From CAIWHR01 sp963741355 (GTDB lineage Bacteria; Pseudomonadota; Gammaproteobacteria; Burkholderiales; Casimicrobiaceae), in NCBI GenBank assembly GCA_963741355.1, contig CAVUIG010000017.1, forward strand, positions 62,001 to 126,000: a stretch of 64,000 nt of DNA, written 5' to 3'. Positions within the stretch are counted from its first letter, which is position 1; the number at the start of each line of letters is the position of its first letter. Shown in pieces: positions 53,439 to 64,000 of this stretch. The position numbers and the translations under genes were made by a program. The notes beneath the pieces were generated by a model. The model made no database searches, had not been told where the DNA came from, and was given only the letters and a program-made list of their open reading frames with translations.

Positions 53439-53468
53439 TTGACACGACGCGGCGGGAAAGCCTAGAAT
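53439..53468 (+). promoter_or_regulatory. Sigma70-type promoter of mdh
   Basis: TTGACA (53439-53444) and TAGAAT (53463-53468) are separated by 18 bases, a near-consensus promoter about 180 bases before the mdh start. The leader contains no evident structure. Confidence 0.7.
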
Positions 53469-53647
53469 GACGGTCACCCGGACGCTCGGTCGCGACGCCT
53501 CCACCGGCGCGTCCCGCCAGGTCGCTGCAACGCAACAACCTCAGGCCACCCGCATTCCGAAAGCGCGACGACGAGCCGCCCCGCCCCGATTTCCATCGCC
53601 CCGCGCGCATTGCTTTTTTCTTCCGCCCCCCACCCGAGGAACTCACG

Positions 53648-54634
53648 ATGAAGAAGCCCCTTCGCGTTGCCGTCACCGGCGCCGCCGGCCAGATCGGTTA
53701 CAGCATCCTTTTCCGGATCGCCGCCGGCGAAATGCTCGGACGCGACCAGCCCGTGATCCTGCAGATGCTCGAGCTGCCCATCGACAAGGCGCAGGCGGCG
53801 CTGAAGGGCGTGATGATGGAGATCGAGGACTGCGCGTTCCCGCTGGTCGCCGGAATGGAAGGCGCCGCCGATCCCAAGGTCGCGTTCAAGGACGCCGATA
53901 TCGCCGTGCTGGTCGGAGCCAAGCCGCGCGGCCCGGGAATGGAGCGCAAGGACCTCCTGATGGAGAACGCGAAGATCTTCATCGAGCAGGGCAAGGCGCT
54001 GGACCAGGTCGCGAGCCGCGGCGTCAAGGTGCTGGTCGTCGGCAATCCGGCGAACACCAATGCCTACATCGCGATGAAATCGGCGCCGTCGCTGCCGAAA
54101 AAGAACTTCACGGCGATGCTGCGCCTCGACCACAATCGCGCGCTGTCGCAGCTCGCCGCCAAATCCGGCAGGCCGGTCGCCTCGATCGAGAAGCTCGCCG
54201 TCTGGGGCAACCACTCGCCGACGATGTACGCCGACTACCGCTTCGCCACCGCCGAAGGAAAGTCGCTCAAGGCGCTCATCAACGACGAGGAATGGAATCG
54301 CAATGTGTTCCTGCCGACCGTCGGCAAGCGCGGCGCGGCGATCATCGCGGCGCGCGGGCTCTCGTCGGCGGCCTCCGCGGCCAACGCGGCGATCGACCAC
54401 ATGCGCGACTGGATGTTGGGCAGCGACGGCAAGTGGGTGACGATGGGCGTGCCGTCCGACGGCAGCTACGGCGTGCCGCAGGACGTGATGTACGGCGTGC
54501 CGGTCACCACGGCCGGCGGCGAGTACACCCGCGTCGCCGGACTCGAGATCGACGCCTTCTCGCGCGAGAAGATGGACGCGACGCTGAAGGAGCTCGAGGA
54601 AGAGCGCGCCGGCGTCGCATCGCTGCTCGGGTGA
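53648..54634 (+). CDS. mdh: Malate dehydrogenase
   Basis: Mdh oxidises malate to oxaloacetate with NAD. It has 328 residues and is of the cytosolic-type MDH common in betaproteobacteria. NAD binding is VAVTGAAGQIGYSILFRIAAGE; LVGAKPRGPGMERKDLL; catalytic Asp/Arg in MLRLDHNRALSQLA; catalytic His in AVWGNHSPTMYADYRFA. ATG 53648 follows GGAACTCACG. First gene of the plus-strand TCA/methylcitrate operon. Intact. Confidence 0.97.
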   Translation: MKKPLRVAVTGAAGQIGYSILFRIAAGEMLGRDQPVILQMLELPIDKAQAALKGVMMEIEDCAFPLVAGMEGAADPKVAFKDADIAVLVGAKPRGPGMERKDLLMENAKIFIEQGKALDQVASRGVKVLVVGNPANTNAYIAMKSAPSLPKKNFTAMLRLDHNRALSQLAAKSGRPVASIEKLAVWGNHSPTMYADYRFATAEGKSLKALINDEEWNRNVFLPTVGKRGAAIIAARGLSSAASAANAAIDHMRDWMLGSDGKWVTMGVPSDGSYGVPQDVMYGVPVTTAGGEYTRVAGLEIDAFSREKMDATLKELEEERAGVASLLG

Positions 54635-54662
54635 CCGTGCGACTACGCCTTCGCTCGCTGCG

Positions 54663-55548
54663 ATGACCCAAGCCTCCCCCGGCGCGCGCCTGCGTGCCGC
54701 GCTCGCCGTCGAGGCGCCGCTGCAGATTCCCGGCGCCATCTGCGCCTATCACGCGATCCTGGCGGAGCGCTCCGGCTTCAAGGCGATCTACCTCTCCGGC
54801 GGCGGCGTCGCGGCGGGGTCGCTGGGCGTTCCCGATCTCGGCATCAGCAATCTCGACGACGTGCTGACCGACGTGCGCCGCATCACCGACGCCTGCTCGC
54901 TGCCGCTCCTGGTCGACGTCGACACGGGCTTCGGTGCTTCCGCGTTCAACGTCGCGCGCACGGTCAAGTCGATGATCAAGTTCGGCGCGGCGGCGGTGCA
55001 CATCGAGGATCAGGTCGGCGCGAAGCGCTGCGGCCACCGGCCGGGCAAGGCCGTCGTGCCGAAGGAGGAGATGGTCGACCGGATCAAGGCCGCGGTCGAC
55101 GCCCGCACCGATCCCGACTTTCGGCATCATGGCGCGCACCGACGCGCTGGCCGTCGAAGGGCTCGAGGCCGCGCTCGATCGCGCCTGCGCATGCGTCGAG
55201 GCGGGCGCCGACATGATCTTCCCCGAGGCGGTCACCGACCTCGCGATGTACCGCAAGTTCGTCGACGCGACGAAGGTGCCGGTGCTCGCCAACATCACCG
55301 AATTCGGCGCGACGCCGCTCTTCACCGTCGAAGAGCTCCGCAGCGCCGGCGTCGGGATCGCGCTCTACCCGCTGTCGGCGTTTCGGGCGATGAACAAGGC
55401 GGCGCTCCGCGTCTACGAAGCCCTGCGCCGCGACGGCACGCAGCGGGCGGTCGTCGACACGATGCAGACGCGCGACGAGCTCTACGAGTGCCTCGGCTAC
55501 CACGCCTACGAAGAACGGCTCGACGCGCTGTTCGCCAGGGGCAAGTGA
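54663..55548 (+). CDS. prpB: 2-methylisocitrate lyase, one frameshift
   Basis: PrpB cleaves 2-methylisocitrate into pyruvate and succinate. It is a member of the isocitrate lyase/PEP mutase family, about 295 residues. Key segments are IYLSGGGVAAGSLGVPD, LLVDVDTGFG (metal site), HIEDQVGAKRCGHRPGKAVV with the catalytic KRCGH loop, then MARTDALAVEGLEAALDRA and FPEAVTDLAMYRKF. One extra T in GACTTTCGGC (55118-55121) breaks DPDFGIMARTD. It begins 28 bases after mdh. Confidence 0.95.
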
Positions 55549-55602
55549 GCCGCGCGTCGTCCACATGAGATTTTCTCGTCCCGCCTGACAGGGAGCCTTC
55601 GC

Positions 55603-56768
55603 ATGACCACCGCAGAAACCACCACCGACACCGCACCGAAGGCGAAGAAATCGGTCGCGCTCTCCGGCGTCACCGCCGGCAACACGGCGCTGTGCACCGT
55701 CGGCCGCACCGGCAACGACCTCGCCTACCGCGGCTACGACATCCTCGACATCGCCGCCACCTGCGAATTCGAGGAAATCGCGTACCTGCTCGTCCACGGC
55801 AAGCTGCCGAACGTCGCCGAGCTCGCGGCGTACAAGACGAAGCTGCGAAGCCTGCGCGGCCTGCCCGAGCCGGTGAAGGAAATCCTCGAGCGCATTCCCG
55901 GCCGCCGCGCATCCGATGGACGTGATGCGTACCGGCGTGTCGGCGCTCGGCACGGTGCTGCCGGAAAAGGACGGCCACAGCGTCGCCGGCGCGCGCGACA
56001 TCGCCGACCGCCTGCTGGCGTCGCTCGGGTCGATGCTCCTCTACTGGTACCACTGGAGCCACAACGGGCGCCGGATCGACGTCGAGACCGACGACGACTC
56101 GATCGGCGGGCATTTCCTCCACCTGCTGCACGGCGCGAAGCCGCGCGCGCTGTGGGTGCGGGCGATGCACACCTCGCTCATCCTGTACGCCGAGCACGAA
56201 TTCAACGCGTCGACGTTCACCGGCCGCGTGATCGCGGGCACCGGCGCCGACATGTACTCGGCGCTCACCGGCGCCATCGGCGCGCTGCGCGGGCCGAAGC
56301 ACGGCGGCGCCAACGAGGTCTCGTTCGAGATCCAGAAGCGCTACGACACGCCGGACGAGGCCGAGGCCGACATCCGCCGCCGCGTCGAAGCGAAGGAAGT
56401 GATCATCGGCTTCGGGCATCCGGTGTACACGATCAGCGATCCGCGCAACGAGGTGATCAAGGGCGTCGCCAGGGAGCTCTCCGAGGACGCCGGCAACACG
56501 CGGATGTTCGACGATCGCCGAGCGGCTGGAGCGCGTGATGAAGGACGCCAAGAACATGTTCCCGAACCTCGACTGGTTCTCCGCCGTCAGCTATCACATG
56601 ATGGGCGTTCCGACCGCGATGTTCACGCCGCTGTTCGTCATCTCGCGGACGTCGGGCTGGTCGGCGCACATCATCGAGCAGCGCCAGGACGGCAAGATCA
56701 TCCGGCCGTCGGCCAACTACATCGGGCCGGAAGACCGCAAGTTCGTCGCGCTCAAGGACCGCCGGTGA
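55603..56768 (+). CDS. prpC: 2-methylcitrate synthase, two frameshifts
   Basis: PrpC condenses propionyl-CoA and oxaloacetate to 2-methylcitrate. It has about 388 residues and belongs to the citrate synthase superfamily. Segments are SGVTAGNTALCTVGRTGNDLAYRGYDI, YWYHWSHNGRRI, LILYAEHEFNASTFTGRV (catalytic His), RGPKHGGANEVSFE, GFGHPVYTISDPRNE and NLDWFSAVSYHMMGVPTAMFTPLFVISRTSGWSAHI. Extra bases near 55905 (before AHPMDVMRTG) and 56515 (in RMFDIAERLE) break the frame. The SYHMMGVPTAMFTPLF segment is typical of PrpC rather than GltA. Confidence 0.94.
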
Positions 56769-56866
56769 GGGTGGCGGCGCCCGTCGCTGCCTGCGCCATC
56801 GCCACGATGGCGAGCGCGCAGGCACGCTGACCCGCCCTCCCCTCCCTTCAACGCAAACAAGCATCC

Positions 56867-58311
56867 ATGTCAGCCCACATCAGCAACGTCCGTCCCGCGC
56901 CCGACCAGGTCTTGGCCGACATCGCCGACTACGTCGACCAAGTACAAGATCACCAGCAAGGAGGCGTACACACCGCGCGCCACTGCCTCATCGACACGCT
57001 GGGCTGCGGCTTCGAGGCGCTGTCGTATCCGGCCTGCACGAAGCTCATGGGGCCGATCGTCCCGGGAACGATCGTTCCGAACGGCGCGAAGGTGCCGGGC
57101 ACGTCGTTCCAGCTCGACCCCGTGCAGGCGGCGTTCAACATCGGCGCGATGATCCGCTGGCTCGACTTCAACGACACGTGGCTCGCCGCCGAATGGGGCC
57201 ATCCCTCGGACAATCTCGGCGGCATCCTCGCGACCGCCGACTGGCTGTCGCGCAACGCCGTCGCCGCCGGGCGCGCGCCGCTCACGATGAAGGACGTGCT
57301 GACCGCGATGATCAAGGCCCACGAGATCCAGGGCGTCATCGCGCTCGAGAACAGCTTCAACCGCGTCGGGCTCGACCATGTGGTGCTGGTCAAGGTCGCC
57401 TCGACCGCGGTCATCGCGACCATGCTCGGCCTCACCCGCGACGAGGTGATCAACGCGGTGTCGCTCGCGTGGGTCGACGGCCAGTCGCTGCGCACCTATC
57501 GCCACGCGCCCAACACCGGCTCGCGCAAGAGCTGGGCGGCGGGCGACGCGACCTCGCGCGCCGTGCGCCTCGCGCTGATCGCCAGGACCGGCGAGATGGG
57601 CTATCCGTCGGTGCTGACCGCGAAGACCTGGGGCTTCTACGACGTGCTGTTCAAGGGCACGCCGTTCAAGTTCCAGCGGCCGTACGGCAGCTACGTGATG
57701 GAGAACGTGCTGTTCAAGATCAGCTTCCCCGCGGAATTCCACGCGCAGACGGCCGTCGAGTGCGCGATGGAGCTGCACCCGCACGTGCGCGACCGGCTCG
57801 ACGACATCGCGAAGATCACGATCCGCACGCACGAATCGGCGATCCGGATCATCGACAAGAAGGGGCCGCTCGACAATCCGGCCGACCGCGATCACTGCAT
57901 CCAGTACATGGTGGCGGTGCCGCTGATCTTCGGCCGGCTCACGGCGTCGGATTACGAGGACGGCGTCGCCGCCGATCCGCGGATCGACGCGCTGCGCGGC
58001 GAAGATGGCATGCGTCGAGGACAAGCGGCTTCTCCAAGGACTACCACGACCCCGACAAGCGCTCGATCGCCAACGCGATCACGATCGAGTTCAAGGATGG
58101 CAGCAAGACCAGGGAAGTCATCGTCGAGTACCCCATCGGGCATCGGCGCCGGCGCAAGGAAGGCATTCCGGTGCTGGTCGAGAAGTTCCGCACCAATCTC
58201 GCGCGCCGCTTCCCGGCGAAGCAGCAGGCGTCGATCCTCGCCGCGAGCCTCGAGGCGGACGCGCTGGAGGCGATGCCGGTGAACGAATATGTCGACCTGT
58301 TCGTCATATAG
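56867..58311 (+). CDS. prpD: 2-methylcitrate dehydratase, several frameshifts
   Basis: PrpD is of the MmgE/PrpD family, about 480 residues, and dehydrates 2-methylcitrate. Core segments are FQLDPVQAAFNIGAMIRWLDFNDTWLAAEWGHPSDNLGG, YRHAPNTGSRKSWAAGDATSRAV, FKFQRPYGSYVMENVLFKISFPAEFHAQTAVE. Two frame pairs stand out: a compensated +1/+2 near 56938-56972, which turns DKYKITSKEAYT into DQVQDHQQGGVHT, and breaks near 57999 and 58033 around KMACVEDKRFSKDYHDPDKRSI. It lies before acnA; no acnD or prpF is seen, so the PrpD-type route is expected. Confidence 0.93.
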
Positions 58312-58380
58312 ACAGGTTGGACGCCGGCCCGGCATCGGCCGAGAATGGGCGTCCTCCATTTCATGGCCCAGGAGTCTCCG

Positions 58381-58893
58381 ATGACCCGAACCTGTTTCCT
58401 TGCATCCGCCGCGCTTGCCGCGACGGTGTTCGCCGCGAGCGCGTCGGCGATCGACTTCCCGACGATGAAATCGGGCATGTGGGAACAGAAGCTCTCCCGC
58501 GACGGCGGGCAGCAGCCGATCGTCACGAAGATCTGCATCGACGCCGCCGTGCAGAAGGAAATGCTCGACATGGGCATGGGGACGATGAAGACGATGTGCC
58601 CGAAGAACGACATCCGCCGCGACGGCAGCAAGATTTTCGGCGAGGCCGAGTGCAAGCTCGGCGAGTCCACGATGAAGTCGAAGTCGGTGACGGCATTCGT
58701 CGGCGACACCGCTTACAAGACCGAGGTCAAGGCCACGTACAGCCCGCCGTTCATGGGCAAGACCGCGTCGACGACCGTCATCGAAGCCAAGTGGACCGGC
58801 GCGTGCCCCGCCGGCGTCAAGGTAGGCGACATGATCCTGCCGGACGGCAAGACCATGAACATTCGCGGCGCGACCGGCGCTCCCAAGCAATAG
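58381..58893 (+). CDS. DUF3617 family secreted protein
   Basis: This 170-residue protein has a signal peptide (TRTCFLASAALAATVFAASASA) and a DUF3617 domain: IDFPTMKSGMWEQKL, KICIDAAVQKEMLD, CPKNDIRRDGSKIF and AECKLGESTMKSKSV. Three or four Cys may form disulfides. ATG 58381 follows AGGAGTC. It sits between prpD and acnA; function is unknown and a link to the cycle is not evident. Confidence 0.85.
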   Translation: MTRTCFLASAALAATVFAASASAIDFPTMKSGMWEQKLSRDGGQQPIVTKICIDAAVQKEMLDMGMGTMKTMCPKNDIRRDGSKIFGEAECKLGESTMKSKSVTAFVGDTAYKTEVKATYSPPFMGKTASTTVIEAKWTGACPAGVKVGDMILPDGKTMNIRGATGAPKQ

Positions 58894-58933
58894 CGCGCCC
58901 TGACGGCGCGCACGACATCATCGGAGAACGAAC

Positions 58934-61763
<2,830 letters not shown>

Positions 61764-61882
61764 CCGCCCGCGCGCGTTCGCCAAGGGACGGCCCCGACGG
61801 ACCCGTCCCGGTCCTGCGCGCGGCGTGCCGCCCCGATCGACCGGATTTCGCGCGCGGAGCGACCTTGCCTCCCCCACGCGGC

Positions 61883-63117
61883 ATGCCCGGCGAGCGTGCG
61901 CTGATCGCGCTGGTCGGCCTCTGCTTCATGCTGCAGCCGCTCGCGACCGACGCGTACCTGCCGTCGCTGCCCGGGCTCGCGCGGACCTTCGATGCGGGCA
62001 TCGCGACGGTGCAGCTGACGCTGTCGCTGTTCGTGCTGACCTTCGGCGCGCTGCAGCTCGTCGCCGGCCCGCTGTCGGACCGGTTCGGGCGCCATCCGCT
62101 GCTGGTCGGCGGCCTCGCGCTCTACGTCGTCGCGAGCCTCGCCTGCGCGCTCGCGCCCACCCTCGGATCACTGATTGTCGCGCGCGTCTTCCAGGCCGCG
62201 GGCTGCTGCACGTGCCTCGCGGTCGCGCGCGCGATCGTCCGCGACGTGTTCACGCCGCAGGCCGGGGCGCGGGCGATCGCGCAGGCGTCGTCGATCCTCG
62301 CCGCCGCGCCGCTGCTGGGACCGATCCTCGGCGGAGCGCTCGAGGTTCGCTTCGGCTTTCGCGCGATCTTCGTGGTCCTGGCGATCTTCGCCGGCGGCCT
62401 CCTCGTGCTGACGCTGCGCGATTCGCCGAAACCAACCGGCATCTCGACCCGCACGCGACGCGTCCGCGCGCGCTCGCGCGCACCTACGGACACGTGCTGC
62501 GCTCCCCCGCGTTTCTCGCGCACACGCTCGCCGGCGCCGCGTCGTACGGCGGCATCTTCGCGCTCATCACCGGTGCGCCGTTCGTGCTGATCGGCCTGCT
62601 CGGCGTTCCGGTCGGCTATTTCGGTTTCGCCTGGGCGTCCTGCGTGCTGGGATACCTCGCCGGGACGATCGCTTGCCGCCGGCTCCTCGCCGGGCGGAGC
62701 ATCCGCGCGACGCTGCGCATCGGCGGGCTCGTCGCGCTCGCCGCGGGAGCCGCGCTGGCGGGGCTCGCCCTCGCCGGCGTCCATCATTGGGCTGCGCTGG
62801 TCGGTCCGGGATTCGTCTACTTCTTCGCCCACGGCATCAATTTTCCGTCGGCGCAAGCCGGGTCGGTCGCGCCGTTCCCGCGCCAGGCAGGCTCCGCCGC
62901 CGGATTGTTCGGTTTCCTGATGATGGCGTTCGCTGCGCTCGTGGGCGCCCTGATTGGAATGTCGTACAACGGAACCGTGTATCCGCTCGCGTTCACCGTG
63001 ACGGCCTGCGCGCTGATCTCGACGGCGACGGCGTTCGGCTGGATCTCGCGATTGCCCGCGGAGACGACTGCGCAGGAAGTGCCGTCATCGAGTGCAACAG
63101 GCAGCGATTTCGGCTAG
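61883..63117 (+). CDS. Bcr/CflA-family MFS drug efflux transporter, one frameshift
   Basis: This is a 12-helix major facilitator of about 411 residues. N-terminal half: LQPLATDAYLPSLPGLARTF (Bcr motif), the MFS signature GPLSDRFGRHPLLVGGL, and FQAAGCCTCLAVARAIVRDVF with the conserved Arg-Asp. Near 62425 two extra bases or one lost base in CTGCGCGATTCG break the frame inside the central loop; the C-terminal half continues SPAFLAHTLAGAASYGGIFALITGAPFVL and GFVYFFAHGINFPSAQAGSVAPFPRQAGSAAGLFGFLM. Such proteins export bicyclomycin, chloramphenicol or other small compounds. TTG 61865 is an alternative start. Confidence 0.88.
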
Positions 63118-63120
63118 AAT
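63115..63120 (+). promoter_or_regulatory. Candidate -10 box for the small lipoprotein gene
   Basis: TAGAAT lies about 85 bases before the start codon and overlaps the transporter stop. A weak -35-like GTGCAA sits 17 bases upstream at 63092-63097. The leader 63121-63205 has no recognised structure. Confidence 0.45.
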
Positions 63121-63205
63121 AGTGCGCCCGCGGCTGTAGCCGTTCCGGTTGCGGACGGTCGCCGACTCGCAAATCCACCCAGTTCAGGACATCAGGAGAC
63201 ATAAA

Positions 63206-63493
63206 ATGAAATACCGCATTCCCGCGCTGCTCGCTGTAGCCGCGCTCGCCACGACCCTCGCCGCCTGCGGCGACAGCGGCAAGGAAGCCGCCGCCAAGGC
63301 CGAAGCCGCCGCCAAGGAAGCCGCCGCCAAGTCCGCCGAAGCCGCCAAGAAGGCCGCCGACGCGACCGCCGACGCCGCCAAGTCCGCCGCCGACGCGACC
63401 AAGGACGCCGCCAAGTCCGCCATGGCACCGGCGCCGGCCGCCGCACCAGCCGCTGCGCCGGCCGCTGCGCCCGCCGAAGCGCCGAAGAAGTAA
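63206..63493 (+). CDS. Small Ala/Lys-rich lipoprotein with EAAAK repeats
   Basis: This is a 95-residue predicted lipoprotein: signal KYRIPALLAVAALATTL, lipobox LAAC, then GDSGKEAAAKAEAAAKEAAAK and KSAEAAKKAADATADAAKSAAD repeats that form a long, probably continuous, charged amphipathic helix. It ends in an Ala/Pro-rich tail (APAPAAAPAAAPAAAPAEAPKK). ATG 63206 follows AGGAG. It resembles Lpp-like or phasin-like Ala/Lys-rich envelope proteins, without recognisable homology beyond composition. Function unknown; envelope linkage is a guess. Confidence 0.75.
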   Translation: MKYRIPALLAVAALATTLAACGDSGKEAAAKAEAAAKEAAAKSAEAAKKAADATADAAKSAADATKDAAKSAMAPAPAAAPAAAPAAAPAEAPKK

Positions 63494-63512
63494 CGATTCG
63501 GTTGTTGCACGC

Positions 63513-63540
63513 AAAAACGCCGGCAGCCGCCGGCGTTTTT
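63513..63540. terminator. Bidirectional Rho-independent terminator
   Basis: A perfect 12-bp stem, AAAAACGCCGGC against GCCGGCGTTTTT, with a 4-base loop and flanking A and T runs. It serves the lipoprotein gene on the plus strand and the convergent ParA-like gene on the minus strand. Confidence 0.9.
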
Positions 63541-63557
63541 CTTTGTGGCGCTTCGGA

Positions 63558-64000
63558 TCAGCCCGCCTTCGGCGGCGCATGCCGCGCGATCCAGCGCGTC
63601 AACGGCCGCCACTGATCCCAGTCCTGCTCGGCGCGCGAGCGCGGCAGGTCGAACACGGAGGCCCCGTCGCGCGCGCAGTGGACATACACCTGCGTGTCGC
63701 GCAGGTGCGCGACCAGCGGAAAATCGAATTGCTCGAGGAACTCGTCGAGCTCGGCGGCGCTTCGCGTGCGCGCGTCGACGCGCATCGCGACGATGCCGAT
63801 CGCGAGCGCGCCCTTCTGCACCGATTTGTAATGCGCGATCGCGGCGAGGAAATGCGCGGTCGCGGCCATGTCGAACACCGACGGTGACAGCGGCACCAGC
63901 ATCAGGTCGACCCCGTCGATCGCGTCGCGCAGCGCCCCGCCGTGCAGGCCGGCGGGAGAGTCGACGACCAGCCACTGCGGCCCGGCGGCGCGCAGCGATT
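63558..64000 (-). CDS. ParA/MinD-like ATPase, partial (5' end outside the window)
   Basis: The C-terminal part of a ParA-superfamily P-loop ATPase continues beyond the window edge. Visible are WLVVDSPAGLHGGALRDAID (Walker B-like Asp followed by a hydrophobic strand), GVDLMLVPLSPSVFDMAATAHFLAAI and GIVAMRVDARTRSAAELDEFL, the usual base-binding strand region. It ends SRAEQDWDQWRPLTRWIARHAPPKAG. The Walker A motif is not in view. Members move plasmid, chromosome or protein cargo; the partner cannot be told here. Confidence 0.8.
   Translation of the reverse strand, partial: SLRAAGPQWLVVDSPAGLHGGALRDAIDGVDLMLVPLSPSVFDMAATAHFLAAIAHYKSVQKGALAIGIVAMRVDARTRSAAELDEFLEQFDFPLVAHLRDTQVYVHCARDGASVFDLPRSRAEQDWDQWRPLTRWIARHAPPKAG

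Noticed and set aside
55118..55121. Programmed frameshifting in prpB or other genes
   Set aside because: The shifts are scattered over unrelated genes, lack slippery heptamers with pseudoknots, and sit in short homopolymers; consensus errors explain them.
61775..61815. GGGACGG/CCGTCCC hairpin after acnA as a terminator
   Set aside because: Stem is short with an 11-base loop and no T tract follows on either strand, so it was not called.

Overview
The window is about 64 kb of high-GC, gene-dense DNA. Gene content and order point to a betaproteobacterium, probably Burkholderiales-like: rpoE-rseA-rseB-degP, lepA-lepB-DUF4845-rnc-era-recO-pdxJ-nagZ, and sdhCDAB-sdhE-gltA-odhA-odhB-lpd-zapE. No tRNA, rRNA, CRISPR array, transposase or integrase was seen. 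About 40 single-base (rarely two-base) indels break otherwise well-conserved genes, including housekeeping genes such as acnA, sdhA, odhA and pdxJ. They mostly lie in short G or C runs and are best read as consensus errors of the assembly. I therefore give whole-gene extents and name the break points.

Region 1 (1-5.0 kb, +): a glutamine-synthetase-like ligase (start outside the window), a GNAT acetyltransferase, an iron alcohol dehydrogenase, a PuuD-like gamma-glutamyl hydrolase and an aldehyde dehydrogenase. All five are packed with overlaps or tiny gaps. They resemble a gamma-glutamylation route for catabolism of an amino alcohol or amine. folD (-), a Nudix hydrolase (+) and a glycine-zipper lipoprotein (+) follow.

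Region 2 (7.5-23.9 kb): a phosphonate catabolism island built on two divergent arms around the regulator phnR. The minus arm is a 2-aminoethylphosphonate (AEP) ABC importer (phnS2, phnT2, phnU2) plus the AEP transaminase phnW. The plus arm is phnR, phosphonoacetate hydrolase phnA, phosphonoacetaldehyde dehydrogenase phnY, a PbfA-like hydroxy-AEP ammonia-lyase, a Na/Pi transporter, a DMT-family membrane protein and a dimethylglycine-dehydrogenase-like flavoprotein. An IclR regulator ends the arm. The predicted flow is AEP or hydroxy-AEP to phosphonoacetaldehyde, to phosphonoacetate, to acetate plus Pi.

Region 3 (23.7-35.4 kb, all -): nagZ, pdxJ, recO, era, rnc, DUF4845, lepB and lepA (translation, RNA processing, secretion), then a small glutaredoxin-like protein, the periplasmic protease degP/mucD, rseB, rseA and rpoE (envelope stress). 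The acpS gene usual between pdxJ and nagZ is absent.

Region 4 (35.6-52.3 kb, -): an asparaginase, propionyl-CoA synthetase prpE, an acryloyl-CoA reductase-like enzyme, zapE, then the TCA block lpd-odhB-odhA-gltA-sdhE-sdhB-sdhA-sdhD-sdhC (written left to right, transcribed right to left). gltA carries a 99-bp in-frame tandem duplication of its ribosome binding site, start codon and first codons.

Region 5 (52.5-61.8 kb): a HutC-type GntR regulator (-) divergent from mdh-prpB-prpC-prpD-DUF3617-acnA (+), joining the TCA and 2-methylcitrate cycles. A 19-bp element in the gntR-mdh gap recurs with one mismatch upstream of prpE, which suggests one regulon. The window ends with a Bcr/CflA efflux transporter, a small EAAAK-rich lipoprotein with a strong terminator, and a partial ParA-like ATPase.
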